A DNA stretch of 64,000 bases from Alteromonas sp. KUL106 (GTDB taxonomy: Bacteria; Pseudomonadota; Gammaproteobacteria; Enterobacterales; Alteromonadaceae), in contig NZ_BLIG01000027.1 of NCBI RefSeq assembly GCF_009811415.1, forward strand, positions 62,001 to 126,000, given 5' to 3'. Positions within the stretch are counted from its first letter, which is position 1; each line of letters starts with the position of its first letter. The position numbers were made by a program, and so were the translations under genes. Below the pieces are notes generated by a model. It made no database searches. It saw nothing but the letters and a program-made list of their open reading frames with translations, and was not told the origin of the DNA. This document shows positions 54,365 through 63,513 of the stretch, piece after piece.

Positions 54365-56723
54365 ATTAATTGATGCCCCTTTTCCAGCAAAAGAAAATGC
54401 CGCGCAGAGTGTGGTTCACGTATCGAAAAAACACGAAAGTGCCGAGCGTCAAGTACAAGGCAGTGCGAACTATGTGGATGATATCGTTGAACCGCAAGGT
54501 ACGCTCTACGCAGCGGTTGGCCTAAGTCAATGTGCTAAAGGCACCATTAATAGTATTAACCTTGATGCTGTTCGAGAAAGCGAAGGCGTTGTTGATGTGG
54601 TGACCATCGACGATGTTCCGGGCCACAAAGATATTGGCCCTGTGTTTGAAGGTGACCCCTTACTTGCAAATGGCGAAATAAAATTTTTTGGCCAACCGGT
54701 TTTTGCGGTGCTTGCGACATCGGTTACGTTAGCGCGCCAAGCGGCTTTAAAAGGGCACATTGATGTCACTGACGCTGCGCCGGTGCTCAATGCTGATGAA
54801 GCTCATCAACAGCAGACCTTCGTGCGTCCTTCACATCGATTTGGCCAACACGCCGAGCGTGTAGACAGCGCCTTTACCAATGCTGTACACCAAGCGTCTG
54901 GCACGCTAAACATTGGTGGCCAAGAGCATATGTATTTGGAAGGCCAAGTTAGTCTTGCGATCCCAGATGAAGAAGATCGCATGCAAATCTATACCTCCAG
55001 TCAGCACCCCAGTGAAGTACAAAAGCTTGTTGCAGAGGTACTTGATGTTAAATTACACCGTATATTGGTGGACATGCGTAGAATGGGTGGCGGCTTTGGC
55101 GGAAAAGAAACCCAAGCAGCACAGTGGGCGTGTATCGCAGCACTGCTAGCCTCTAGAAACAAATGTGCAGTAAAGCTTCGTTTACCTCGCTTTACCGATA
55201 TGCATGTAACGGGGAAACGCCACCCTTTTGAAAATGCGTTTAGTGTAGCGTTCGACGATACGGGGAAAATTGCCGCCACTCGAATGACCATCAACGGAAT
55301 ATGTGGCCACTCTCCTGATTTATCTGATGCGATTGTAGATAGAGCCATGTTTCATGCCGATAACGGCTATTTCTTGGGCGATAGCGACATAATTGGTCAC
55401 AGACTTCAGACGAACATGGTGTCTCATACCGCTTATCGCGGCTTCGGTGGCCCGCAAGGAATGATCATGGCGGAAGCCATGATGGATAAGATTGCTCGTG
55501 CTATCGGCAGTGACCCCTTATCGGTGAGAAAGCGCAATTTATATGGCTCCACGACGGGCACCATCACGCCCTATGGCATGGAGATTGAGCATAATCTTTT
55601 GCCTGAAATGATCAGCGAGCTAGAAGAAAGTGCACACTATTGGCAGCGCCGAGAAGCGATTAGTGCATTTAACCGACAAAGCCCGGTTATTAAAAAAGGT
55701 CTCGCATTAACACCGGTTAAATTTGGCATTTCATTTACCTCTAAACACCTTAACCAAGCCGGTGCGCTTGTGCATATTTATACTGACGGAAGTATTCAGG
55801 TAAACCACGGTGGTACCGAAATGGGTCAGGGTCTTCACACAAAAATCGGCCAAATCGCAGCGAACGAATTCGGCGTAGCGCTTGATATGATTGAAGTAAC
55901 CTCAACGCGCACCGACAAGGTCCCCAACACATCGCCAACGGCAGCATCTAGCGGCACAGACATGAACGGCAAAGCCGTGCAAAATGCCTGTATTACGCTT
56001 AAAGAACGTTTAGCTGAGTGTTTTGCGAAAAGCCTTGGCGAAGAAGCACATGTTGAACACGTTCAGTTCACAGGTGGCTTTGTCGTGTTAGGTGAACACT
56101 CCATAAGTTTTGCAGAGTTAGTTCAACAAGCGTACTTCGCACGGGTGTCATTGTCTTCAAGCGGCTTTTATAAGACCCCTAAGCTACAGTACAACCGTGA
56201 AACAGGCGAAGGTAGGCCGTTCTTTTACTTTGCCTACGGTGTTTCAATGAGCGAGGTATCTATCGATACCCTAACCGGAGAGTACACGGTAGATAAAGTG
56301 AACGTGATCCACGATGTGGGTAACAGCCTCAACCCCGCTATTGATATTGGCCAAATTGAGGGCGCGTTTATCCAGGGAATGGGCTGGCTTACCACAGAAG
56401 ACTTAAAGTGGAACAAAAACGGAAAGCTCATCAGCGAAAATATGGCCACGTATAAAATCCCTGCTATTGGCGATACGCCGAAGGAATTTAACGTAAAGCT
56501 GTTCGGTAGAGAGAATGCTGAAGATAGCATTTACAACTCGAAAGCCGTGGGTGAACCTCCCTTTATGCTGGCGATTTCGGTATGGTGTGCGCTAAAGGAT
56601 GCGATTTCAAGCTTATCGGGCTACACCATTGACCCACAGCTTGACACGCCTGCCACACCCGAACGTGTTTTAAATGCGGTTGCTGCTGTCCAACAAGCGG
56701 ATAGCCGAGGCGGTGCTCTATGA
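54357..56723 (+). CDS. xdhB: Xanthine dehydrogenase, molybdenum-binding subunit
   Basis: The 788-residue subunit has the molybdopterin motifs GGFGGKETQA, TAYRGFGGPQG, GGTEMGQGLHTKIGQ and the catalytic Glu in AVGEPPFMLA near the C-terminus. It hydroxylates hypoxanthine to xanthine and then urate. It overlaps xdhA by 8 bp and xdhC by 4 bp. The size is normal for bacterial XdhB. Confidence 0.95.
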   Translation: MRKLIDAPFPAKENAAQSVVHVSKKHESAERQVQGSANYVDDIVEPQGTLYAAVGLSQCAKGTINSINLDAVRESEGVVDVVTIDDVPGHKDIGPVFEGDPLLANGEIKFFGQPVFAVLATSVTLARQAALKGHIDVTDAAPVLNADEAHQQQTFVRPSHRFGQHAERVDSAFTNAVHQASGTLNIGGQEHMYLEGQVSLAIPDEEDRMQIYTSSQHPSEVQKLVAEVLDVKLHRILVDMRRMGGGFGGKETQAAQWACIAALLASRNKCAVKLRLPRFTDMHVTGKRHPFENAFSVAFDDTGKIAATRMTINGICGHSPDLSDAIVDRAMFHADNGYFLGDSDIIGHRLQTNMVSHTAYRGFGGPQGMIMAEAMMDKIARAIGSDPLSVRKRNLYGSTTGTITPYGMEIEHNLLPEMISELEESAHYWQRREAISAFNRQSPVIKKGLALTPVKFGISFTSKHLNQAGALVHIYTDGSIQVNHGGTEMGQGLHTKIGQIAANEFGVALDMIEVTSTRTDKVPNTSPTAASSGTDMNGKAVQNACITLKERLAECFAKSLGEEAHVEHVQFTGGFVVLGEHSISFAELVQQAYFARVSLSSSGFYKTPKLQYNRETGEGRPFFYFAYGVSMSEVSIDTLTGEYTVDKVNVIHDVGNSLNPAIDIGQIEGAFIQGMGWLTTEDLKWNKNGKLISENMATYKIPAIGDTPKEFNVKLFGRENAEDSIYNSKAVGEPPFMLAISVWCALKDAISSLSGYTIDPQLDTPATPERVLNAVAAVQQADSRGGAL

Positions 56724-57667
56724 CACGTAGAACGATGGCCACGTCTTTTCGCGCTCGATACTGGCACGAGGGGATAGCTGAATGCCAAGAGCGCAACGAA
56801 GGTTATGTGCTCGTTACTGTAGTAAATACAGCAGGCTCAACGCCCCGAGAACCGGGTAGCAAAATGGTCGTTACCGCTTCGCACAGCATCGACACGATTG
56901 GAGGTGGACACCTTGAATTTGATGCCATTGCCCGCGCTCGCCAATATCTCGCTAAAGGTGAAGCGTGCACCGAACTACACAGCTACCCGTTAAGCAGTGC
57001 CTTAGGACAATGCTGTGGAGGCGCAGTAAAGGTACTGTTTGATGTGTGTAACGTGCATCAACAACACATTGCCATTTTTGGCGCAGGCCATGTTGCAAAA
57101 GCCTTGGTGCCTATTTTGGCCCAGTTGCCAGTGCGAATTTCATGGATAGACAGTCGAGAGGATTTATTTCCTTCATCGCTACCAGCGAATGTGAAAAAAG
57201 TGGTAGAAGAAGCGCCAGAGAGCGAAGTTAGGCATCTCGATGAAAACAGTTGGCTTGTGATTTTAACCCACGACCACCAGCTTGACTTTTCTATCACAGA
57301 ACAAGCGTTAAAGCGCCCGACTTTGCCATTCGTGGGTTTGATAGGTTCAGATACGAAAGCTAAACGCTTTGTGACAAAGCTGACACAACGAGGTTTCGAT
57401 GAGCATGCGCTATCACGTCTTGTCACGCCCATTGGCGATCGCGACATTCCCGGAAAACGACCGATTGAAGTAGCCGTCTCTATTTCTGCGCAGCTTATTG
57501 CCATGCTCCATAGCGATAAGTCTGAATTAACGGGTTCCCAAAAAAGCACGAATAACTCACAAAGCGAGGCAAGTACTCCCCTACTCGCAGATGGCAAAAT
57601 ACGAGAAAACAAAGTACAAACATTCACCCAATGCGAAAAAAGAGGCGCAACCAGTGACATTAAATGA
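56720..57667 (+). CDS. xdhC: Xanthine dehydrogenase accessory protein XdhC
   Basis: The 315-residue protein contains the XdhC/CoxI motif AGSTPREPGSKMVV, GQCCGGAVKVLFD and a Rossmann segment AIFGAGHVAKALVP. XdhC binds molybdenum cofactor, helps its sulfuration and inserts it into XdhB. Its C-terminal 50 residues are polar, and the next gene starts inside them. Translational coupling with xdhB (ATGA) supports joint assembly. Confidence 0.93.
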   Translation: MTRRTMATSFRARYWHEGIAECQERNEGYVLVTVVNTAGSTPREPGSKMVVTASHSIDTIGGGHLEFDAIARARQYLAKGEACTELHSYPLSSALGQCCGGAVKVLFDVCNVHQQHIAIFGAGHVAKALVPILAQLPVRISWIDSREDLFPSSLPANVKKVVEEAPESEVRHLDENSWLVILTHDHQLDFSITEQALKRPTLPFVGLIGSDTKAKRFVTKLTQRGFDEHALSRLVTPIGDRDIPGKRPIEVAVSISAQLIAMLHSDKSELTGSQKSTNNSQSEASTPLLADGKIRENKVQTFTQCEKRGATSDIK

Positions 57668-58157
57668 TTTAAATAGTTTGAGCACTGAAGACGCGTCTTC
57701 TTGGTTTGAACAATGCTGTGCAGCGCATAACTGGATTTATCAAATGGTAGAGGCTCGCCCCTACAACGATATAGACGCACTTATTCGTCAAGCGAAAAAC
57801 GCATGGGCAAAATGCAGTGATAAGGATTACCTTGAAGCCTTCACGGCGCATCCCATGATTGGAGACGTAGACTCGTTGCGTAAAAAGTTTGCTAACACTA
57901 AAACCATTGCTGCGGGAGAACAGTCGGGCACGGCCAGCGCATCTGAAGCCGTTTTGCATCAGTTAAAAGAAGCAAATCACGCGTATTTAGATAAGCACGG
58001 GTTCATTTTTATTATCTGCGCCACCGGGCTTTCTGCAGAAACCATGTTAGAAGCATTACAAGCAAGGCTGCAAAATACCACTCAGCAAGAAATCAATAAT
58101 GCGGCCGCCCAGCAAATACAGATAACACTTTTACGTATTAATAAAGCGTTGGATTGA
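57654..58157 (+). CDS. uraD: OHCU decarboxylase (GTG start)
   Basis: I place the start at GTG 57654, giving 167 residues (VTLNDLNSLSTEDASSWFEQCC), because AGAGG lies eight bases upstream. The frame open to 57591 has no ribosome site. The FTAHPMIGD motif contains the catalytic His of OHCU decarboxylases. The protein converts 2-oxo-4-hydroxy-4-carboxy-5-ureidoimidazoline to S-allantoin. It overlaps the 3' end of xdhC by 14 bp and is followed by uraH, the preceding enzymatic step. Confidence 0.9.
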   Translation: MTLNDLNSLSTEDASSWFEQCCAAHNWIYQMVEARPYNDIDALIRQAKNAWAKCSDKDYLEAFTAHPMIGDVDSLRKKFANTKTIAAGEQSGTASASEAVLHQLKEANHAYLDKHGFIFIICATGLSAETMLEALQARLQNTTQQEINNAAAQQIQITLLRINKALD

Positions 58158-58238
58158 TTGGCAATGGCATTAATCAGCCAAAACGTCCACGCCAAACGCA
58201 ACACTGATACGAATTGAACAGAATTTAAGGAATAAAGT

Positions 58239-58571
58239 ATGAATACGCTTTCAAGCCACGTACTCGACACCACATTAGGTAAACCGGCTCAAGGCATTGA
58301 GCTTACGTTAACGCTGCCTGACGGAAGCGCGCTGACGGGAGAAACCGATAGCGATGGTCGTTTCAAGAACTGGGCGATAGACAGTGCCAATGGCTTTCCT
58401 GCGGGGGTTTACACCCTGCGATTTCACTGCAAACCGTATTTAATTGAAGTCCACGGCAGCAGTTTTTATCCACACATTGATATTACCTTTGAACTCAATG
58501 AGAATGGCGGCCACTACCATGTGCCCCTGCTTATTTCTCCCTTTGGGTTCAGCAGCTACAGAGGCAGCTAG
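58239..58571 (+). CDS. uraH: 5-hydroxyisourate hydrolase
   Basis: The 110-residue transthyretin-like protein begins LSSHVLDTTLGKPAQGIELTL and ends YRGS, the signature C-terminus of HIU hydrolases. The catalytic His and Arg are visible (SSHVLD, LRFHCKPYL). It hydrolyses 5-hydroxyisourate to OHCU. AAGGAATAAAGT provides its ribosome site, and guaD starts 5 bp after its stop. Confidence 0.95.
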   Translation: MNTLSSHVLDTTLGKPAQGIELTLTLPDGSALTGETDSDGRFKNWAIDSANGFPAGVYTLRFHCKPYLIEVHGSSFYPHIDITFELNENGGHYHVPLLISPFGFSSYRGS

Positions 58572-58576
58572 TATAT

Positions 58577-59872
58577 ATGCAGCTTTTTCGTGCAAGTATT
58601 GCGCACTTTCCTAAACCTACCATGCAGTTCACCGATGACATCGCCATATTTAAAGACGGTGGTTTACTCATTGATGGCAAAGAAATTATAGATATCGGCC
58701 CCTTTAAGGAGATCGCAGAGCGCTTTCCCGCGGCAAAAGTGACAGATTTAGCGGGAAAGTGGATTTTACCAGGCCTGATAGACAGCCACCTGCATTATCC
58801 ACAGACGCAAAGCATTGCGCACTATGGTGAACAGCTTTTAAGCTGGCTTGAAAATTATACGTTTCCCACTGAAATGCAGTTTGCCGACAGTGAGCACGCC
58901 CATACCGTTGCGACCGTGTTTTTAAATCAGCTAATGAGAAATGGCACCACAACGGGGTTTGTATTTACCACCGTACATAAAGCATGTTGCCAAGCACTAT
59001 TTAGCGCCGCAAGTGACATTGATATGGCGATTGTCGCCGGTAAAGTGTGTATGGACAGAAACTGTCCAAGCGAACTTAGCGACAGCGCTGAGACCGCCCA
59101 AGCAGACAGCGCACAGTTAATTGAAACCTGGCACAATAAAGGCCGAAACCGCTATGCGCTTACGCCTCGTTTCGCGCCCACCAGCACACCAGCACAACTT
59201 GCCGCGCTAGGTGAGCTTGCAAAGCAGTATTCTGACGTTTTCATTCAAACCCATTTGTCTGAAAATTTGGACGAGATTGCATGGGTAAAACGTTTATTCC
59301 CAAGCGCTGATGGCTATTTAGATGTATACGACACCTATAATCTTGTGCGTGAACGCGCTGTGTTTGGCCATGGCATTCACCTGACGCCAAATGAGTGGGC
59401 ACGCCTTGGTGAAAGTGGCGCAACAGTCGCGTTTTGCCCTACCTCTAACTTGTTTTTAGGCAGTGGTCTTTTTGATATGACCGCAGCACGCGCAAACAAA
59501 GTGCATGTGGCTATGGCCACCGATGTGGGCGCCGGGACGACGTTTAATATGTTTAAAACTTACGGCGATGCTTACAAGGTCAGTCAGTTACAAAACGCTC
59601 CCATCAGTCCACTGGAAGGGTTCTATCTTATGACCCAAGGCGCGGCTGTTGCCCACGGCCTTGATCATGAAATTGGGAATTTAAACCCAGGGTCAACCGC
59701 AGACTTTATTGTCGTTGAGCCTAGATTTGATGAATTGACACAACTCAGAATCAAAGAAGACGCTGAGTTTGATGACGTGTTTTTTGCTTTAAGTATGTTG
59801 GGTGACGACCGCGCTATTGACCAAACGTGGATAAGCGGTATCTGTCGCCATCGTAAAGAAAAAAGTGAATAG
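58577..59872 (+). CDS. guaD: Guanine deaminase
   Basis: The 431-residue zinc amidohydrolase has the metal-binding GLIDSHLHYPQ, FIQTHLSENLDEI, VFGHGIHLTP and TDVGAGTTFNMF segments characteristic of GuaD. It converts guanine to xanthine, supplying XdhAB. It follows uraH by 5 bp and precedes puuD by 44 bp within the same operon. Confidence 0.94.
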   Translation: MQLFRASIAHFPKPTMQFTDDIAIFKDGGLLIDGKEIIDIGPFKEIAERFPAAKVTDLAGKWILPGLIDSHLHYPQTQSIAHYGEQLLSWLENYTFPTEMQFADSEHAHTVATVFLNQLMRNGTTTGFVFTTVHKACCQALFSAASDIDMAIVAGKVCMDRNCPSELSDSAETAQADSAQLIETWHNKGRNRYALTPRFAPTSTPAQLAALGELAKQYSDVFIQTHLSENLDEIAWVKRLFPSADGYLDVYDTYNLVRERAVFGHGIHLTPNEWARLGESGATVAFCPTSNLFLGSGLFDMTAARANKVHVAMATDVGAGTTFNMFKTYGDAYKVSQLQNAPISPLEGFYLMTQGAAVAHGLDHEIGNLNPGSTADFIVVEPRFDELTQLRIKEDAEFDDVFFALSMLGDDRAIDQTWISGICRHRKEKSE

Positions 59873-59916
59873 CGAGCTACAGTAGGGCCCGACGGCCCTG
59901 AATAAGGAGAATAACA

Positions 59917-61200
59917 ATGCCGTGGCTAGATTGGATTAGTTTATTTGTACGTTGGTTTCACGTCGTTGCCGGCGTAGCGTGGATCGGCGCGTCGTTTTAC
60001 TTTATTTGGCTAGACAATAATTTACGTACACCGCCAAAATGGAAGCAAGATAAGGGAATAAAAGGTGATTTATGGGCCATTCACGGCGGCGGGTTTTACG
60101 AGGTAGCCAAGTACGCTTATGGCCCAGAAAAAATGCCCGAGACGCTACACTGGTTTAAATGGGAAGCCTATACGACCTGGCTATCGGGCTTTGCATTGCT
60201 TATCATTGTTTACTACTTTGGAGCCAGCGCCTATCTTATCGACCCATCGGTCAACGCCCTGTCGCCCGCCACGGCAATCTCGTTAGGGCTTGGATTGATC
60301 TTTGGTGGCCTTGCTGTATATGAATTCGCCTGTCGTAGCCCGTTAGCAAAATATCCACTCGCGTTTGGCATTGGCCTTGTCGCGCTTGTTTGTATTGTTA
60401 GCTATCTTTCTACTCAGTGGTTTAGCGGTCGCGGTGCCTATATTCATGTTGGCGCGCTTATCGGTACAATCATGGCAGGTAACGTCTTTTTCAATATTAT
60501 GCCGAACCAGCGCAAAATGGTGGCGGCTGTTGCGGATAAAAAAGATATTGATCCTAGCTGGGGAGCAAGCGCGAAACTGCGTTCGGTGCACAATAACTAT
60601 TTCACGTTGCCCCTGCTTTTTATCATGATTTCAAATCACTATCCAATGACCTACCAGCATTCGCAGAATTGGCTGGTACTCATTGCCATCATGGCGACTG
60701 CAGCGTGGATAAGGCACTTTTTCAACTTACGACATGTGGGCACAACCAAACCCAGTATCTTAGTGTCAGGTGCAGCAGCAATGCTGGCCATAGCATTATG
60801 GGTGTCTTGGCCACAAACTATCTCAACGCCGCAGTTAAGCCACGGTGCTGCCCATTCAGCTCATGACACTCTGCATGCCGAAGAGCCGGGTAACAACCTT
60901 GCAGGAACAGTGAACAGTGATAGTGATAATGCACAGTCAAGCATGATGGTGAGTGATAAGAGAGTGGCGAGTTTGGTGACGACACACTGTGTAAGCTGCC
61001 ATTCGCGAACGCCAACGGACGATATTTTTAACGTCGCCCCGTTAGGGGTGGTATTAGATACGTGGGAAGACATTGAGCGATTTGCGCCTCAGCTCGTGCG
61101 CAGAACCACAGTAACGAAGGACATGCCGTTTTTGAACAAAACCAAGATGACTGACGCTGAACGTCAGGAAATCGCCAGATGGTTTGCTCAAAAACGTTAA
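59917..61200 (+). CDS. puuD: Membrane urate hydroxylase with fused cytochrome c domain
   Basis: The 427-residue protein has about eight membrane helices starting LFVRWFHVVAGVAWIGASFYFIWLDN, typical of PuuD. It carries a C-terminal periplasmic cytochrome c domain with one haem site, C358-V-S-C361-H362. It oxidises urate to 5-hydroxyisourate and passes electrons into the respiratory chain, unlike the soluble peroxide-forming UricM. AAGGAG precedes the ATG. It ends the xdhABC operon and completes the purine pathway. Confidence 0.92.
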   Translation: MPWLDWISLFVRWFHVVAGVAWIGASFYFIWLDNNLRTPPKWKQDKGIKGDLWAIHGGGFYEVAKYAYGPEKMPETLHWFKWEAYTTWLSGFALLIIVYYFGASAYLIDPSVNALSPATAISLGLGLIFGGLAVYEFACRSPLAKYPLAFGIGLVALVCIVSYLSTQWFSGRGAYIHVGALIGTIMAGNVFFNIMPNQRKMVAAVADKKDIDPSWGASAKLRSVHNNYFTLPLLFIMISNHYPMTYQHSQNWLVLIAIMATAAWIRHFFNLRHVGTTKPSILVSGAAAMLAIALWVSWPQTISTPQLSHGAAHSAHDTLHAEEPGNNLAGTVNSDSDNAQSSMMVSDKRVASLVTTHCVSCHSRTPTDDIFNVAPLGVVLDTWEDIERFAPQLVRRTTVTKDMPFLNKTKMTDAERQEIARWFAQKR

Positions 61201-61235
61201 GCTAGCCGCGGCTACAGGTGTAGGTATGCGAATAC

Positions 61236-62546
61236 CTACACCGCTTTATCAATTGTTGCCTCGGTTAGCTGACAGTGCTTTTTTTCGTACATTTCCTCAT
61301 CAGCTCGGTCTAGCCATTCTTGAACGGTAGTAATGTCTTCTTGCCATTCCACCCACCCCACGCTGAACTCAATTGGGACTACTTCGTTCTCGTCTACCCT
61401 GACTTGAAATTCATTATGCACCGCGCGCTCGAAAAACGCTTCAGCCTCCTTGCTCGTCGTTCCGTATAGCAGAACGACGAACTCATCGCCCCCGATTCGA
61501 CCAAATCTATCACTTTCTCGAAGTAAACTGCTCATCGATTGAGAAAACGCGACAAGGGCTTTGTCTCCCACTTTGTGCCCGTACTTATCGTTAATTTCCT
61601 TAAACTTATTCAGGTCTATATAAACGAGCGTCGAAGTTTGCTGCCCCCTGTCCATTCTCGCTATTTCATCACTTAACTGGCTGAATATTTCTCTTCGGTT
61701 CGCAAGGCCTGTCAGTGAGTCGGTCTTTGAAAGATGCTCTAACTTGGTCACGGCACTCATTAGTGCTTGCTGCTGAACTTTCTCTCGCGTTATGTCATCG
61801 GCCGTACCTAAAATACGTGACTCATTCTCCCTGTCATCGAAAATCAAGCTTCCTCGGTCGTGAAGATATTTCACCTCACCTTTTGCATCAATAATGCGAT
61901 ATTGAATGTCCCAGTTTTGAAGCGGACGACGATTGAATACTTTTAACACTCGGGCTTTATCGTCTTCGTGAACATAATCGAGGAAACGCATTGGGTTGCA
62001 GTAAAGCTCATATTCGTTGCGGCCAAAAATGTTTTCATAACCATCGTTAACGTACTGCATCTTGCTGAAATCGGGCGTTGCCACCCAAATAAAGGTTCTA
62101 TCTGAAAACGCACTTACTATTTTGCTAAATAGCGCATCAATCTGAAAGAGCTCAGACTGAATACGCTTTTTATCATCGATATCTTCTACAACCGAAATAA
62201 AATAATCCGGGTTGTTACTCTTGTCTCTAACAAGAGAAACCGTCAGTTTCGCCCAGACTTGCTGACCGTCTCGTCGTATGTAGCGTTTCTCGAGGGAATA
62301 GTTATCGATTTTCCCTTTCAATAAGCTTTCGAGGTAATCTAAATCTTCCGCGAGATAATCTGGTGCGGTCAATTCTTGAAAAGTAAGTTTTTTGAGTTCG
62401 TTCTCTGTGTAACCTAAAAAGTCGCAAAGCCTTTTATTCACACGTATAAAACTTCCGTCCACACTCACATGGGCTAACCCCACGGGGCAGAAGTGAAAAG
62501 TCTTTTCAAACATGGGGCCTCGCCCCCTTTCGTAACTGCATTCCAT
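61236..62546 (-). CDS. Diguanylate cyclase with two PAS domains
   Basis: The 436-residue soluble protein has an N-terminal PAS (about residues 20-130), a second PAS (150-260) and a GGDEF domain with the intact GRIGGDEFVVLLYG and a DxLTGLANR start. It synthesises c-di-GMP in response to an unknown signal. Starts at 62546 and 62513 (MFEKTFHF) are both possible; the latter has a GGGGGCGAGG stretch upstream. It is the third c-di-GMP protein of the window and lies opposite to PuuD. Confidence 0.9.
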   Translation of the reverse strand: MECSYERGRGPMFEKTFHFCPVGLAHVSVDGSFIRVNKRLCDFLGYTENELKKLTFQELTAPDYLAEDLDYLESLLKGKIDNYSLEKRYIRRDGQQVWAKLTVSLVRDKSNNPDYFISVVEDIDDKKRIQSELFQIDALFSKIVSAFSDRTFIWVATPDFSKMQYVNDGYENIFGRNEYELYCNPMRFLDYVHEDDKARVLKVFNRRPLQNWDIQYRIIDAKGEVKYLHDRGSLIFDDRENESRILGTADDITREKVQQQALMSAVTKLEHLSKTDSLTGLANRREIFSQLSDEIARMDRGQQTSTLVYIDLNKFKEINDKYGHKVGDKALVAFSQSMSSLLRESDRFGRIGGDEFVVLLYGTTSKEAEAFFERAVHNEFQVRVDENEVVPIEFSVGWVEWQEDITTVQEWLDRADEEMYEKKHCQLTEATIDKAV

Positions 62547-62592
62547 CGCCTCTAAGATTGGTGCTCACACAATATGTACACTTTAAACTTTC

Positions 62593-62612
62593 GTATAGTT
62601 TAGTATAGTTTA
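62593..62612. promoter_or_regulatory. Tandem 10-bp operator-like repeats before the monooxygenase gene
   Basis: GTATAGTTTA occurs twice in direct succession (62593-62602 and 62603-62612), one helical turn apart. The same 13-mer GTATAGTTTAGTA appears inverted upstream of the HxlR gene (63576-63588). The shared motif suggests binding by the HxlR regulator. Confidence 0.65.
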
Positions 62613-62796
62613 ACTTTCTTTTTTCGCTAAAAACGCATCTAAGAAAAAGGCTTAGATAAATCTTATATAGCCCAGGCTTTTTAGGGCATTCGATACGCGA
62701 AGTGCATCCATCTCAAAAAAGTATGTCATCGGCTTTTCTCACTCTACATTCGGTGAGCTGTTGACTATGATTGTGACTTTCCTGTTGGAGCATCCA

Positions 62797-63093
62797 ATGA
62801 TCGAATTCTCAGTAATTCTCTATTCTTTGCCAAAGCACCCCCCCCCCCTTCTGATATCTATGCGAATTGGTATTAAAGCCCTCACCGTTTTGGTAAAAGC
62901 GCGTCGAGATGAAGCAGGAGCAATAATGTACGATCTTCATTCATCGAGCGATGGCATGTTCGTGATTACAGAGAAATGGGCGTCTCAAAACGCACTTGAT
63001 GCTCACGAAGCAACGACACACTTCGTCGATTTCCAAGAAAAAGCGGGGAGTCTTGTTGAGAAAGTACTTAGATTACCGCTAGTGTCAGTCTAG
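62797..63093 (+). CDS. Antibiotic biosynthesis monooxygenase-domain protein with an 11-C tract
   Basis: I start it at ATG 62797 (MIEFSVILYSLPKH) because GGAG lies seven bases upstream. This gives 98 residues. The C-terminal part (IKALTVLVKARRDEAGAIMYDLHSSSDGMFVITEKWASQNALDAHEATTHF) matches the small ferredoxin-like ABM/quinol monooxygenase family. Residues around 15-18 are encoded by a run of eleven C (62838-62848). Adding or losing one base there would soon produce a stop. It may be regulated by the HxlR protein nearby. Confidence 0.75.
   Translation: MIEFSVILYSLPKHPPPLLISMRIGIKALTVLVKARRDEAGAIMYDLHSSSDGMFVITEKWASQNALDAHEATTHFVDFQEKAGSLVEKVLRLPLVSV
62838..62848. repeat. Homopolymeric C11 tract
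   Basis: Eleven consecutive C lie early in the monooxygenase coding frame. Such tracts are prone to slipped-strand mispairing. A frame change here would truncate the protein within about ten codons. Sequencing length error is the main alternative. Confidence 0.8.
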
Positions 63094-63153
63094 CGCTTCA
63101 AGGACGCGTAGCGGTGACCAACATGCTCATCGCCAGCGCTATTTCAGAACACT

Positions 63154-63513
63154 TTAATCATTCGTGTGGCTTTCAGACCACACACGAAGCTGTTCCAGTA
63201 TATCCAAAGCCGAACGGCCAAATTCGGTAAGGCTATAGGTAACGGCGATAGGCCGAGTCTCGATGACACTGCGCAAAACCATACCATTATTTTCCAATTC
63301 TTTGAGTCGCTGATCGACCATTTTTCGACTTGCTCCGCCAAGCATTCTGCACAAGTCGTTGAAACGAACAGGCTCATCTTTAAGATGGTAAATAATAGAA
63401 CCTGTCCATTTACCGCCTATCAAACGCATGCCACGCTCAATCGCGCACGGCTCTGTACACGTATTTAATACGGTTTTTCTACCCTTTGCGTCTGTTTTTA
63501 TTTCAGTTTTCAT
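63154..63513 (-). CDS. HxlR-family transcriptional regulator
   Basis: The 119-residue winged-helix protein has the HxlR signature CAIERGMRLIGGKWTGSIIYHLKDEPVRFNDLCRMLGGASRKMVDQRLKELENNGMV, with cysteines in the N-terminal arm (NTCTEPC) that could sense redox or electrophiles. A motif shared with the monooxygenase promoter lies 63 bp upstream of its start (63576-63588). It probably controls itself and that gene. It could also act on the gene starting at 63965. Confidence 0.9.
   Translation of the reverse strand: MKTEIKTDAKGRKTVLNTCTEPCAIERGMRLIGGKWTGSIIYHLKDEPVRFNDLCRMLGGASRKMVDQRLKELENNGMVLRSVIETRPIAVTYSLTEFGRSALDILEQLRVWSESHTND

Noticed and set aside
57058..57780. 240-codon minus-strand frame opposite xdhC
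   Set aside because: xdhC and uraD are well supported by motifs on the plus strand, and this frame shows low-complexity Ser/Trp-rich translation.
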